A stretch of DNA of 40,594 nt from Apiotrichum sp. Y4204. Taxonomy: Eukaryota > Basidiomycota > Tremellomycetes > Trichosporonales > Trichosporonaceae. Location: positions 1 through 40,594 of the forward strand of contig JAMYHL010000144.1 of NCBI GenBank assembly GCA_025531455.1, given 5' to 3'. A program made the translations under genes and the position numbers. Under the pieces are notes generated by a model that worked only from the letters and a program-made list of their open reading frames with translations, did not search any database and had not been told where the DNA came from. Every line of letters starts with the position of its first letter. Position 1 is the stretch's first letter. Positions 23,397 through 34,699 of the stretch are shown one piece after another.

Positions 23397-25545
23397 AGGG
23401 TTGTAGTTGGTGGTGGCCCGAGAGTGGTACGTAGTGGCTTCTGTGTGGCTTGGCTTCTGAGTGTAGGTAGATAGCACAGATACACCGGAGTCAGGAAGCA
23501 CGTCGTTGTACATCATAGTGCTGTGCACTGACCTGAGGACTGCAAGCACATGAGGTCTCGTCGACACATTCTGGAGCTCAGAAACTTGGACTGAGATAGG
23601 TGTCAATCAGGTCGAGGCTTGCGCGTTTAGCGAGTATTCCACATCGACAGGCACCTACCTGCCGTCCGCCAAGGATTGCATTGCTTTGGACTAGATTGTC
23701 TGTCCACGTCTTCTAATCTGTAATACGGGCATTCCATGCATCGCCGCCGATCATCTGATATTATGACAGCTAAGTCCGCCACTGATATCTCTAGGTACGA
23801 TGTCATGAGCGTTGTGCCAGCCACGAAGCATCCCGGACCACGGGACTTGCAAAAGGGGAGCTTTTCCATTCTGAATGGAGCTATCCCTCCATCTTACGCT
23901 TAGTATGCCTCGCGCCTCGCTGGATCACTTACAAGCTACGACAAGCTATGAGTTATGACCTGTAGGTGCAGAAAGGAGCAGAACAAAGAAGTAGTCTGCA
24001 GACAGTGGCATCTCCAGCTCATCTTTAAGAAAATGTCATGTATGTAGTCGCAGTTCATTGTAGATCTTAGACTGAAACGATCTTGACTGAAACAGCCTCT
24101 GGGTGTGCTGCCCCCGACCAGGCACGCCACTGTCCACTGGCCTAGTAGCTTGGGTAGTCCAGTAGGTCGCAGCACTCGTAAATGTGTGTATCCAGTACAC
24201 AAAGTACGTATGTAACGTGCAGGCGATTGCATTTCTTGTCCCTTGCTGTGCCTTCTTCTCCCTGGGTGACGGGTTTGGACCTACTACCAGCATGGAGGGA
24301 TTGGAGAGAGTCGTCAGCAGTGCCCGAGCTATGTACAGTACAGACAAAGACAGCGTACAGCGAGCGACCAACGCCTGGTGGCGAACAGGTAGAGCAAGCC
24401 AACGAATCCCCTGCATATGCCAGCATTCGAGAAAATAGTCGCGCTTTCGCTAGCTCGAACAGACCTATACAGAGCATTGTGAGCGTTGCGACTCTCTCAC
24501 AGTTTGGCATGCATGCCGTGAGTCTGACACGCATGGCGGTTGGCGCGACACAAGATGGCACAGTTCTGCAACGCCCCTGTGGCCCACTGCGCCACGATCG
24601 CCACTCGACTACAAAGCTCCAAAGCTGGGCAAGCTGCGGCGCTGCGACTGTTGCAGATTGGCCGGCTGTGCCATGCATGCCATGCACGCCATGGGCAATG
24701 GGTGCAATGTGCCACCTGGCCACTTGCAGCTTCTGCGCTCCTGCACTCCTTGGACTCCTGCGCTCCTGCTGCCCCTAAACCCTTGGTCCCGTGAGCCTGA
24801 GGCGCCGGGAGCCGGAGGTTTGGATGCCTCTCGCGACTGGGCGACTGGCGTCTGGCGTCTGGCGCCGTCCGCCTCGGCCCATTTCCCCTCTGGGTCGAAA
24901 AACGGCAAGGCACACAGCAAGGAGCAAAGCAACTAAAAAGCCCTAATTCGTACTGTACATACAGTAGTAGTACAAGGAATCAATCAATCCGTTTCAATCA
25001 TTTGAATCAATCAATCGTCAAAATCAAAATCCAATCAATCATATACATACTAGAGGACTGTCCACACGTCTTCCTCATCCATCATGCACCAAAGCTACAC
25101 ACACACACATACATACACACGCACCGCAGCCACACACTACGCACTACACCACCACCCACACCCAGTCGATCCAGTCCATGCCATCAGTCCATGCCACCCC
25201 TCTGGCCACCCGCGACCCTCACCCCCCATAACCCATCTCATCCCATCCCGTTCACATCCATCCATCCATCCAGTCCATCCATTCATCCATTCATCCATTT
25301 CATCCATCCACCCACCCACCCATTCATCAGTTTCCCATTCATCCATCCATCCTTCACTACAACGTGGCTTTGTTTGCTCTCCGCAGTCCGTCTTGTTTAC
25401 AGTCTCAGGCCCCGTTCATTTGAGAAACCGCCAGACATTCTCGCTCAAGGGTAGTAGCTGCAAACAAACGTGTCAACTGTCACTTGTCCATCAAACACTC
25501 TCTGCCTCTTTCCCTTTATTCACCGTCTCCCACACCGAGACAAAC
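23397..25545. other. Long intergenic region and STE20 leader
   Basis: About 2.15 kb with no supported gene. Open frames on both strands at 24142-24778 mirror each other in a GC-rich patch and look like chance. The right part holds AATC-type repeats (24978-25045), a CA-rich tract (25095-25125) and CATC/CATT repeats (25257-25350). The last 170 bp form a pyrimidine-rich leader to STE20. Confidence 0.55.
25257..25350. repeat. CATC/CATT tetranucleotide repeats
   Basis: Tandem CATC and CATT units, with CCAC variants in the middle, lie about 200-290 bp upstream of the STE20 start codon. The region is open in the STE20 frame, but translation is not expected there. Confidence 0.85.
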
Positions 25546-27862
25546 ATGTCACAATGGTCTCAGAATTCGTTAACGCCATCGCGCCCGGCACCCGCCCCGC
25601 CTGGTGCGCGAGGATCACCCTCAAGCCAACCATCCGCTACCCGACCTCGAATGCAGCCAACGGGCACCCCAGCCTATTCATCGACATCATACGCCAGTTC
25701 GTTTCCAGTTTTCAGTCAAGGAAATACCGGGAGCAATCAAGGAAACTCTGCGGGAAGTGAGGGACTGAGTGCTATCGTTCGCACTGGAGCAGCCAGCGTC
25801 AAGGAGGACGGCCTGCGGTTATTCATGTGGAGCAAGCGGTGGCTGGTGTTGAACGGCAGCGAGCTTCAAATCTTCAAAAATGAGGTGAGCACTTTCCCAT
25901 TATTTTCGAGAGATCCCGACTAATGTCGCATTAGCAAGCAGCATCGCCGTCCATGAAATGCCCCCTCGCTGAAGTGTCTGATGTACAGCGCGTCGATATG
26001 AGGCCATTCTGCGTCGAGTTGGAGCTCAGGCAGGATAAGCTTCTGTACTTCTCCTTTCGCTCCGACGAGGAGGTTTACGGGTGGATGGAAGACATCTACT
26101 CACGTTCCCCTCTCATGGGTGTCAGTCAACCCACCAACTTTGTCCACCAAGTGCACGTTGGCTTCGATCCAGTCTCCGGTGGCTTCACTGTATGTTTGTT
26201 TGAGCCGGAAGATGTTAACCAGATAGGGTCTTCCTCCCCAATGGTCCAAACTTTTGACTTCCTCCGCCATCACCAAAGAGGAAGCAGCTCGTCATCCTGA
26301 AGCGGTCATTGACGTTCTCAACTTCTACACGGGTCAACTCGGCGGCCAATCTCCTTACGCAACACCGATGCATTCGACACCAGACCGTGCTGTGACAGCA
26401 GTGCGACGCTTCGATAATGGAGTTGGATTGGCCGGTCAAGGAAACCCGACGAACGTACATCGGGAACAACCAGCAACATCTTCTAACGGCCAACGCATGC
26501 CTGACTCTGGTCGCGACGATGTAAGTTGACAGCGGTATCAGCGCGTTGACTAGCCTCAGGGATCAACTCGTCCATTGGTGGCCGAACGGAAAGCCCCAGC
26601 TCCTCCCAGGTCAGTGAACCAGCAGAATACACAGAATACAAAGCCAGTAGAGGTCAAGCCGGTGGTTCAGCATAATGACGGGGGCTCCTCTATACAACGC
26701 GCTAAGCACCCTGACGCCACCCCCGTTACTCCGACACCAACCGCGAAGCCAGCACCTTCAAGACCGGTAGAGCGGCGTATCAGTACCATGAACGAAGCGC
26801 AAATCATGGATAAATTGCGGTCCGTGGTCAGCGCGGACGACCCCTCAACCATGTATGCCACCATCAAGAAGGTCGGACAGGGGTGAGTAGTGCTGGTCCT
26901 CAACTATTGACAGTATAGAGCGTCTGGGATGGTGTTTGTGGCCAAAACACTGGCCACGGGCAAGAAGGTGGCTATCAAGCAGATGGACCTAGCACAACAG
27001 CCCCGCAAAGAATTGATCGTGAACGAGATCATCGTCATGAAGGAGTCTCAACATCCCAACGTGGTGAATTTTCTCGAGGCTTTTCTGGTGAAGAGCACCG
27101 AACTCTGGGTTGTCATGGAATATATGGAGGGTGGCGCCTTGACGGATGTCATTGAGAATAACAAGTTGCAAGAAGACCAAATTGCCTCAATTTGTCTTGA
27201 GGTAAGTATTCCCCCGCATGCGTAGCTAACGTCAGACATGTCGTGGCCTCCAGCATTTGCACTCCCGATCCATTATCCACCGAGACATCAAGTCCGACAA
27301 CCTGCTGATGAATGCGTATGGTGAAGTCAAAATCAGTGAATATTCCGTATGTATCATGAGAAATCTAACGTCACAGCCGACTTTGGATTCTGCGCAAAGC
27401 TCACCGATCAAAAATCAAAACGCGCCACAATGGTAGGAACTCCATACTGGATGGCCCCAGAAGTGGTCAAACAAAAGGAGTACGGTGCCAAGGTCGACAT
27501 CTGGTCCCTTGGTATCATGGCTATCGAAATGATCGAGAACGAGCCACCTTATCTTGACGAAGAGCCCTTGAAAGCACTGTACCTGATCGCAACCAACGGA
27601 ACACCGACTCTGAAGCAACCCGACAAACTTAGTCAAGACCTTAAACACTTCCTCAGTGTCTGTCTATGTGTGGATGTCAACTTCCGGGCCACATCTACTG
27701 AGCTGCTAAAGGTACATATAGACGCTTTGTGGTTGCTAACGTCTGAAGCACGACTTTTTGCGTCTGGCGTGTCCAGTTAAAGAGTTGGCGCCGTTGCTCC
27801 GCTTCAGGCAGACTATGGTATGTTCCACTCTCAGCCCTCAATCTGACCGCGACCAGTCATAA
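25546..27862 (+). CDS. STE20: p21-activated kinase STE20, PH-domain (Cla4) type (9 exons, 667 aa)
   Basis: Cdc42/Rac-activated kinase that links pheromone sensing and polarity to the MAPK cascade. Exons: 25546-25884, 25935-26189, 26227-26520, 26560-26882, 26919-27201, 27236-27335, 27377-27711, 27749-27817, 27857-27862 (2004 nt, in frame). Visible: PH domain at about 78-172 ([29 protein letters not shown]); CRIB at about 174-210 (ISxP-like [26 protein letters not shown]); proline-rich linker; kinase domain from about 394 with [24 protein letters not shown] at 513-520, [20 protein letters not shown]. The PH-CRIB-kinase order is that of Cla4; the STE20 gene of the Cryptococcus MAT locus has the same build. 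The last coding exon is 6 nt; reading through the final intron would add 14 residues before the same stop. AATAAA occurs at 27917. Confidence 0.94.
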
Positions 27863-28180
27863 TATGATAAGTTTATGAATTCTACCCTGCATACAGGTTG
27901 CAACAGCTCGACTCAAAATAAACAGAAGCAGGTTGAGCCCTGTGGCACTCTATTATATGATACGTGTGTAATGGACAGGTGAAGCGGTATGGAGTCTTGG
28001 GGGAACCTGGGAGTTTAAACTGTGTCATGTTGAACGGTCACTCCAATTTGAAGTCTGCTGTGGGACGTTGGCGTTTCGGTGGTGGGCTGGTTGTAATCGA
28101 ATGAGCTGGCATCCGGGTTCCTCCATGTCGTGCTGGATGTATGACACACCGTTGAGCCGAGAGTCACATGTGGTAACGAC
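27863..28180. other. Convergent intergenic region STE20-STE3
   Basis: 318 bp between the stop codons of two convergent genes. An AATAAA at 27917-27922 could serve STE20 polyadenylation. Nothing else is recognised. Confidence 0.6.
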
Positions 28181-29232
28181 TTAGACCTGACGTGTGAGAA
28201 TGTCTGTCTCAAATCGAACCCACGGCTTAGCTTTCCACTTGATGGCCTTGGCCAGGACTGAGAGCCAACGTCTGTACTCTTTCAAGGCATCGTCACCAAC
28301 ACCAAAATAAAGGAACGCCATGATACACATCAAAGTCGTAATCCAACGCGGGAGGTAGAACAATGTTGTGTATGTCGCGGACGGCAGAATCTGGTCGTCT
28401 CCGAAGGTCACCACTCGGAGCCACCAGGAGTGGACGTGAGACCAGGACACCCATGGACGAAGAACAGGAATAGTGGTAACAAGCGGATATACTGAAAGCG
28501 GAATGCCGAACGCCACGTCAGTTGAAGCCAACGCCATAAGTCGGATAAAGTGGCTTAAGTCGAGCCCACTGTTTGAATCGTGCAAAACAGCTTTGACTTG
28601 TGCACGGCGCGTGAAAAAGAACCACGCTGCGTAGGCTGCAGAAGGAATTGGATTAGGTCTACGTTGATCTCCAGCCACCTACCTCCAAAGACAGCCGAGA
28701 TTGAGGACAAGGCCAGGGGAAGACCGTAGAGGAGCAAGACTAGTCCGACAGAAGGAAACAAGGCCGACGTACAGCCAACACCCTGAACGATGTTGAACCG
28801 ATGTGCTTGAAAAATGTACGAAAGCGCCATGGCAGCTGCGGGCACACCGAGGCAAAATATAAGTTCGCCTAACATGGACCTCCGCTTTTGACGTTGAGTC
28901 ATGACTGCAGACCGGGATGCTGCCATCGCCAGTCGCCTATTGATGCATAGACTCGTCGCTGCAAGGGCTGTTGGCAATGCGAAAGAAATTTTCACGCCTG
29001 GAGTCAGTTCACGGACTTGACACAACGTACTAATATCACACCAAACTGGAGCAAAGTTGTCGTTGTTGTCGCGCCATAGAAGGGAGTTCACGGAGTAGAA
29101 GAGGGTACCGACAAACAACCAACTTAAGTTGAGCAATGTCGATGTGTTCAATGCTTTCCATTGAAGAGGAATCGGAAGGAGGACCAGAATTAAGCCTACT
29201 CCAGAGAAGAATGAAAAGGCTGGGTCGAACAT
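28181..29232 (-). CDS. STE3: STE3-type pheromone receptor GPCR (3 exons, 323 aa)
   Basis: Seven-helix G-protein-coupled receptor for a farnesylated peptide pheromone (class D, Ste3 family), in the plasma membrane. Exons in transcript order: 29232-29031, 28997-28683, 28635-28181 (972 nt, in frame). Predicted helices: about 6-25, 31-53, 69-92, 109-131, 145-181 (long), 202-229, 260-286. Family hallmarks: N-terminal FDPAF; PVWCDIS before helix 3; TSLCINRRL in helix 3; KRR before helix 4; AHRFNIVQGVGC in the loop after helix 4. The cytoplasmic tail is short (about 35 residues). The start is the ATG at 29232. It faces STE20 tail to tail, and the pheromone gene lies about 5.5 kb away. Introns are 33 and 47 bp. 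Which allele class this is cannot be told without a reference tree. Confidence 0.95.
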
Positions 29233-29812
29233 GACTCGTGAAGGTGGGATATACAAGCCGTTGACCGACAGCTGGTGTCCCTTTTATACATTTCTTCCTC
29301 TGATGCTTGCGGACTTTCAGGATGTCAGTCTTTTGTCTTTTATGGATTCTTTCGCGAATCCCTTGCCGCAATTTCCGATTGACTGCACTACTATCATTCA
29401 CCCATGCGTTATCACTCGCAGCCTTGACGACGCCACACACAGATACGCCACAAAACACAAAGCCACAACACACACACGCCACAATACCAGACAATGGACG
29501 AGACGAGCAACCAACACAAGAAGCTGATCGACAAATGACGTAGCACATAACACACTAAACATAATGCATAGTGCATGTTGTGTGAACACGACAAGCGTTG
29601 GGTCCCGCAGTAGACAGAAAGTGTAAAACCAATGTTACTGCCCAAGCCGTGGGACAACAAAGCGCCAACTATCCTGGCTTCAACCATTCAATCGCCCGGA
29701 AAGCAGCAAAACGCACAATCCACCACTGCTTGGGACGCTTTGTTCGCACCTGAAGGCTTGGTTCTCGGAATCGTTGCATAGCCCCAAAATACTGCAGCGG
29801 CCACACTCGCGA
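29233..29812. promoter_or_regulatory. STE3 upstream region with ACAAAG motifs
   Basis: 580 bp between the STE3 start and the REI1 stop. It contains ACAAAG at 29457-29462 and ACAAAGCGC at 29657-29665, the latter matching the pheromone-gene promoter. HMG-box factors of basidiomycete mating (Ustilago Prf1, Cryptococcus Mat2) act through ACAAAG-type pheromone-response elements; binding here is inferred. No gene is seen. Confidence 0.45.
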
Positions 29813-31272
29813 CTACTGAACTGAATGTTAGCTCTGACCGCAAGCAACCCTTACGCAAAGGATCTCTGAAGTCTGGGAGGCGTCAGCTGCGTGTACCGTG
29901 CATGTGGGGGCAGAAAACAGCATCGACATACGTTTCTGGCTATTGTGACGGAACCCGACTTTGGTCTTGTACGCTTCACGGGACCGTTGATCCTTGAATG
30001 ATCGGCCTTGCTTCTTCGCCCAGTTGGCCTCACCAGCATTACGCGCTTTGACCACCTCCAGGCCTCGCCCAAAGGCACCATGGCCGCCGGCAATGGGGAC
30101 CAATGACGACGATGGATCAGCTAGGCGCTGACGCACGAGGGCAACTTTAGATTGGACAGCGTCCCCTTCGGTATTCGAATCGGACATCCGTAGACGTTGC
30201 GAGTAGTAAACCTTGAGGGCTCGATGACCGACAACTCGGCCTGATGGAAGCACCAATGACAAACCATCAGCTGCAATAGACGGCACAGTCGACTGATATT
30301 CGTCAGCAGTCAACAAGATCACGGCTCAAGCTCCATGCATACATACCTGCAGAGCATCATCACCGCCGTCCTCAACTCCATCATCCATATCCTCCCAGTC
30401 TGAATCGTCCATGCCCCCGAAGTCATAAAATTCGGCCAACTCCGCTCGGTCCTCCTCGGTTTCATAGGCGATTTTGCAATGACATTTATCGATCATATGT
30501 TTGCGCACCGCATGGAGGCTACCGAACTCTTTGCCGCCGTTTGGACAAAACAAACACAGATTTCCTACAGCAACTTTCTCACCGAGGTACGCGAGTAGTC
30601 CTTCCAGATCCAAAAGAATATCTTGATCAGGAATGAAGAAGCTGTGAGCGCTTGCCATGTGGGAGACATTGGTCGAGATGTCGATCGCTTGGTTGGGGCA
30701 AAACAAGCAGTCTGTCGCACTGATACGCCGCCTGGATGCAGCGATAGTCTGCTCAATATCGTATTCTTCATCCTCGCTCTCGATCCCAGCCTCATCAGCC
30801 ATTGGGTCATCGTGGTCGGATTTAGCTTGAAGGCCAGCGCTGCTTGTACCAGGGCTATCATTCCTATCTCCCCCAATGACGTTGCCACCAATCGAGGTGC
30901 TTGATTCCTCAGCGACTATAAGGTCAACGTTGCTCAAGGGTGCGTGCGCAGCCTCTCTTTCGCGGTGCTTTTTGGATTGAATATGCGAGCGGAAAGAGTT
31001 CTCGGACGAAAAAACCTTGCTGTGGGGGTCAGCTGAGAGCGACACAGCCGAGCCACCTACTTGCAGGCTACGCATGTCATCCCCTTTGGATCAGGACGAA
31101 CAGCGTTCTGCTCTCGGCGCTCAATTACTTTTTCGTTGAACGCGAGAGCGGAAACGGGCGGGAGACTTGCCACTCGACGCTTCATGTTGTAGCGATGCCA
31201 GTCGGTACCGAAGTGGGAGCGTTGTTCCTCGGCGGTCTCGAAGGCGATTTTGCACGATATACAAGTGAACAT
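29813..31272 (-). CDS. REI1: 60S biogenesis zinc-finger protein REI1 (5 exons, 423 aa)
   Basis: Cytoplasmic pre-60S factor of the REI1/ZNF622 family that helps recycle Arx1-Alb1 and checks the peptide exit tunnel. Exons in transcript order: 31272-31061, 31019-30347, 30292-29932, 29872-29855, 29820-29813 (1272 nt, in frame). Visible: C2H2 finger 1 (C4, C7, H20, H26 in FTCISCKIAFETAEEQRSH), followed by WHRYNMKRRVASLPP; finger 2 (C67, C70, H83, H89); two more fingers in DCLFCPNQ and LCLFCPNGGKEFGS; acidic stretch DDSDWEDMDDG; C-terminus VGFRHNSQKHFRDPLLQ, the expected family ending. That ending is reached only by splicing through an 18-nt exon and an 8-nt last coding exon. The start is the ATG at 31272; the family begins with MFTC. 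Confidence 0.94.
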
Positions 31273-31873
31273 GTTGGGCAAAAGCTGTTCCGGATGCAGG
31301 TGTGTTGAGCGTTGTTGAGATGAGACTTGATGGTCTGCCTTGACCAGATTGTATCACGATGACTTCTGGTGTGAGTGGGAAGATGATGAGATGGAGATGT
31401 GACAGAAACAGACCGTTGCTGTGGAGGTATGCACACGCAAGCTCTACGAAAATACCTGTGCAAGACGTTGATGGAAGGGGAAAAGAGCAAAAAAAAATTA
31501 TTTTACTCCTTCCAAGTCATAATTAGGATGAATCACAAATTGCATCATACAGGATTCGATTAGACGACTAAGGTTTTCTCGAGGGAAGAGTGTCTAGTTG
31601 AACCGCAAAGACGGCGGCGGCCGACTGCACGTGACATGGGAATCAAATTAATCAAACCTCTGGGCCCCCAGGCCTCCAGCTTCCAGGCGTCCGTACCGCC
31701 GTGCCATGCAACATTTTCCATCTGATCTTTTTCTAGACGTCCTAGACATAAGAGCATCGCGTATTCTGCTGTCGCTCCTCTTTGCTTTTCTGCTCGACTT
31801 CTCCCTCTCTCCTTTCCACCTCTTCGGATCTTCCCACCCGTCATCCTTTTGTACTTCGAATATCCTCTTCAGC
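31273..31873. other. Divergent promoter region REI1 / DBP10
   Basis: 601 bp between two divergent ribosome-assembly genes. It holds an A-rich tract (about 31488-31497), a CACGTGAC box at 31628-31635 and a TC-rich stretch (about 31790-31870) before DBP10. Co-regulation of the pair is possible. No gene is seen. Confidence 0.55.
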
Positions 31874-34341
31874 ATGTCTACCCACGCCTTTAAGGCCGAT
31901 TGGATGGGTGATAAGGATTCCAAGTCCCAGTCACCCAACAAGGGGAGCTCGGCCTCCAATAGTTGGCAAAGTCTCGGTTGGTTGCTTCTTTTCAACTTGC
32001 TATTCTCTCGCGTTGCCCAGATGTTCTGACGATAGGTGTCTCGACAAAGCTTGTTCGAGCTTTGAATTTGAGAGGCTTCAAATCTCCAACTCCAATCCAA
32101 CGAGCCACCATTCCTGTCGCACTGTCCACTCCCCCTCGCGACGTTCTGGGCATGGCGCGTACCGGATCGGGAAAAACACTTGCCTATTTGATACCTTTGC
32201 TTCAATGCTTGGGGGTACGTCGCGCTGATAGCACGGGTATTAGAGCTATCATCTTGTGTCCAGCAAGAGAGCTTGCTCTGCAAGTTCTCAAAGTAGGCAA
32301 GGACCTCGCACGCAGTTTCGGAACTGGTTCTGCTGCGCTTCGATGGTCCCTGGTAATGGGAGGAGAATCACTGGAAGCTCAATTCGAAGCAATGTCCAAC
32401 AACCCAGATATGTACGTGCATTCAAAGGAAGGAAATATGTGTTCTCTGACCTCAGCGTTATCGCGACACCGGGCCGCCTGCTTCACTTGGCGGTAGAGAT
32501 GGACCTAGATTTGCGAACTGTTGAGATTGTCATCTACGACGAGGCCGATCGGCAAGTGCAGAGGTGTTTTGTGTTTACTAATACCAGTTTGTTCGAAATG
32601 GGCTTTGAGCAGCAGCTACACGAAATCTTGCAACGTTTGCCAGCCAATCGGCACAGTTTGTTATTCTCAGCAACTCTGCCTTCCTCACTGGCCGAGTTTG
32701 CGAAGGCTGGTTTGCACAATCCTCAGTTCCTCCGCCTGGATACCGAACACCGAATCAGTCCAGATTTGAACATCGCATTTTTTTCAGTGAAGCCTGACGA
32801 AAAGGATGCGGCCCTTTTGCTGCTTCTTAGGGACGTAATCAAAGTACCTTTCGGCAACGCGAGAAAGGAAGGTTCACCCAAGGCGATTGTGTTCGCGTCC
32901 ACCAAGCATCACGTCGAATACCTCTCAGTTCTTCTCAATGCCGCCGGGTATCGAGCGTCGTACATTTATGGATCGTTGGACCAGTTGGCGCGCCAACAGC
33001 AGTTGAGGAGCTTTCGGGAAGGCCAGACCGACCTCCTCATCGTGACTGATGTGGCCGCAAGAGGACTAGACATTCCAGCAATGGGTCACGTCATCAACTT
33101 CGATTTCCCCTCAGGTGTTCGTGTTTTTGTTCATCGCGTCGGTCGTACAGCTCGTGCGGGGCAGCAGGGCCACGCGTGGACGTTAGTCACCAGAGACGAC
33201 GTGCCGTACCTGCACGACTTGGAAACCTTCCTTGAAAGGCCCTTGACGAATAGCGACCTTTTCGGAGCGGCCCCTCGCGACAGTTTGGAGTCTATGGTGG
33301 AGTATATTCGTCAGAGCCTTGACATATCGGAGGCCCAACTGGGCCCGCTCCGTGAAGTGATGTCAAGAGGGCAATTGATGTTCGAACGATCACGTTCGAA
33401 AGCAAGCCGTGAAGCTTATAGATCGGCGAAGTCAACGCAGTCGACATCATTCGGCGCTCAAGCACCCGTTCATCCTGCTTTTGGTGACTCAGATAAAGAG
33501 TCCAATGGTCATTTGAAGCAACTTTTAACAACCATTCACGCCTACAACCCGACGGAAACAGTCTTCGAGATAGGCTCCCATGGAAAAGACGCCAGCAACA
33601 TTTTGATGAAGAACCGCCGAAAAACAATTGCTCAACATCAAGCTCGTTCGAATATGAAACGCAGCTTGGACAGTGAATCCGACCATGAAGGGGATCATCA
33701 TGAACATTCTGTAGGTGAGGGGCGATGGTCAGTGAACTGATATTCAGACTTCGCGTCCAATGAGTGCCAAACGCTCCTATCGTGATCCGAATTTCTTCCT
33801 ACCCCACGAAAATGTTGAAACTAACAGGGACAAAGGGTAGGTTTGGTCGGAAAGACAGCACAGAGTGATTCTTATTCCAACAGCTACTCCCTTTGTGATG
33901 GAACGTCATTCGCCGAACAGGCGCGTTCGGCAACCCTTGATCTGAACGGCGATGAGGGGGAGGCGCAGCGAGCTCAAAAGGCCAGCCAACTCAAATGGGA
34001 CCGCAAGAAGAAACGATTCGTCAAGGGCGATGGAATTGGGAGTAACAACGAGAAGATGATCCGCACCGAGAGCGGCGCGTTGCTCCCAGCATCGTTCAAG
34101 AGTGGGAGGTTTCAAGAATGGAAGCAACGCAACAAGAACGCCCCCCGCAGCGATGTAGTGTCGCATTCCGGCCGCCATGCTGGAGCATCAGGGCGCCGTT
34201 CCGCTAAAGAACTGGCAACTGCAGAGACCATACTGAAGACGCGAAAGGAGAAAATGAAGGTGCGTTCGTCTTCGAAACAGTTGGAGCTACTAACAGCAGC
34301 GTAAGCAGAAAAACGGACGAACCTCGAAGAAACGATCGTAG
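31874..34341 (+). CDS. DBP10: DEAD-box RNA helicase DBP10 (7 exons, 736 aa)
   Basis: Nucleolar ATP-dependent RNA helicase (DDX54 family) of 60S subunit assembly. Exons: 31874-31976, 32021-32411, 32456-32551, 32588-33710, 33748-33836, 33884-34259, 34309-34341 (2211 nt, in frame). Visible: Q motif FKSPTPIQ (54-61), motif I ARTGSGKT (80-87), Ia PARELALQ, Ib TPGRLL, II DEAD (193-196), III SAT, V ARGLD, VI HRVGRTAR, and the DBP10-specific tail YRDPNFF, GYSLCDGTSFAEQAR, QLKWDRKKKRFV, with a basic end KKNGRTSKKRS. Shorter than yeast Dbp10, mostly at the N-terminus. The third intron (32552-32587) appears to be GC-AG. The first intron has a weak donor (GTTGGT). An upstream in-frame ATG at 31706 would add a hydrophobic leader and is judged unlikely. 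Confidence 0.93.
32552..32587 (+). other. GC-AG intron in DBP10
   Basis: Splicing at the donor GCAAGT (32552) and the acceptor at 32587 gives DEADRLFEMGF, the conserved reading through motif II. A downstream GT donor would insert QVQS between DEADR and LFEMGF. The donor matches the known GC-intron consensus. Confidence 0.75.
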
Positions 34342-34699
34342 TTGCGCTTTGGTTGCGACTCTTTTCGCCAGGATGGGATTAAAGTTGGTATGGATGTTCC
34401 CTTGCGGGTACCTAGTAAGAAAGCCCCTTGCAAGTCTACAACCAACTGCTCCAAGCTCCAACCGTGTAGCAACATGCGCTCAGATTGCTGCGACGGGTTT
34501 GCGTTTATAAATGCTCTGGATAGTCCAGAGTCTGGTTTTATTCACCTTCAAAACTAATTCATCATTGGGCTACGAATAAATCATCACTAGGCCACAAAAT
34601 GAGTTACTGGAAGAGTCAGCATATCTATCAGCGGAACAACAACTAACACTTATGCGAAAACTCTTGACTTGCGTGCCTAGCGATGGAAGTCGTCATCGC
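34342..34699. other. Convergent intergenic region DBP10-pheromone gene
   Basis: 358 bp between the DBP10 stop and the stop of the pheromone gene. An AATAAA at 34575-34580 may serve DBP10 polyadenylation. Nothing else is recognised. Confidence 0.6.

Noticed and set aside
24142..24778. Overlapping long open frames on both strands between the C2-MUN gene and STE20
   Set aside because: They mirror each other in a GC-rich patch, show no recognisable domain, and several start at non-ATG codons.
29494..29538. Mini-ORF starting MDETSN in the STE3 promoter
   Set aside because: It begins with ATGGAC like a pheromone gene but ends without a CaaX box or processing motif.
31706..31873. Upstream in-frame ATG of DBP10
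   Set aside because: It would add a 56-residue hydrophobic stretch unlike any DBP10 N-terminus, in a pyrimidine-rich leader.
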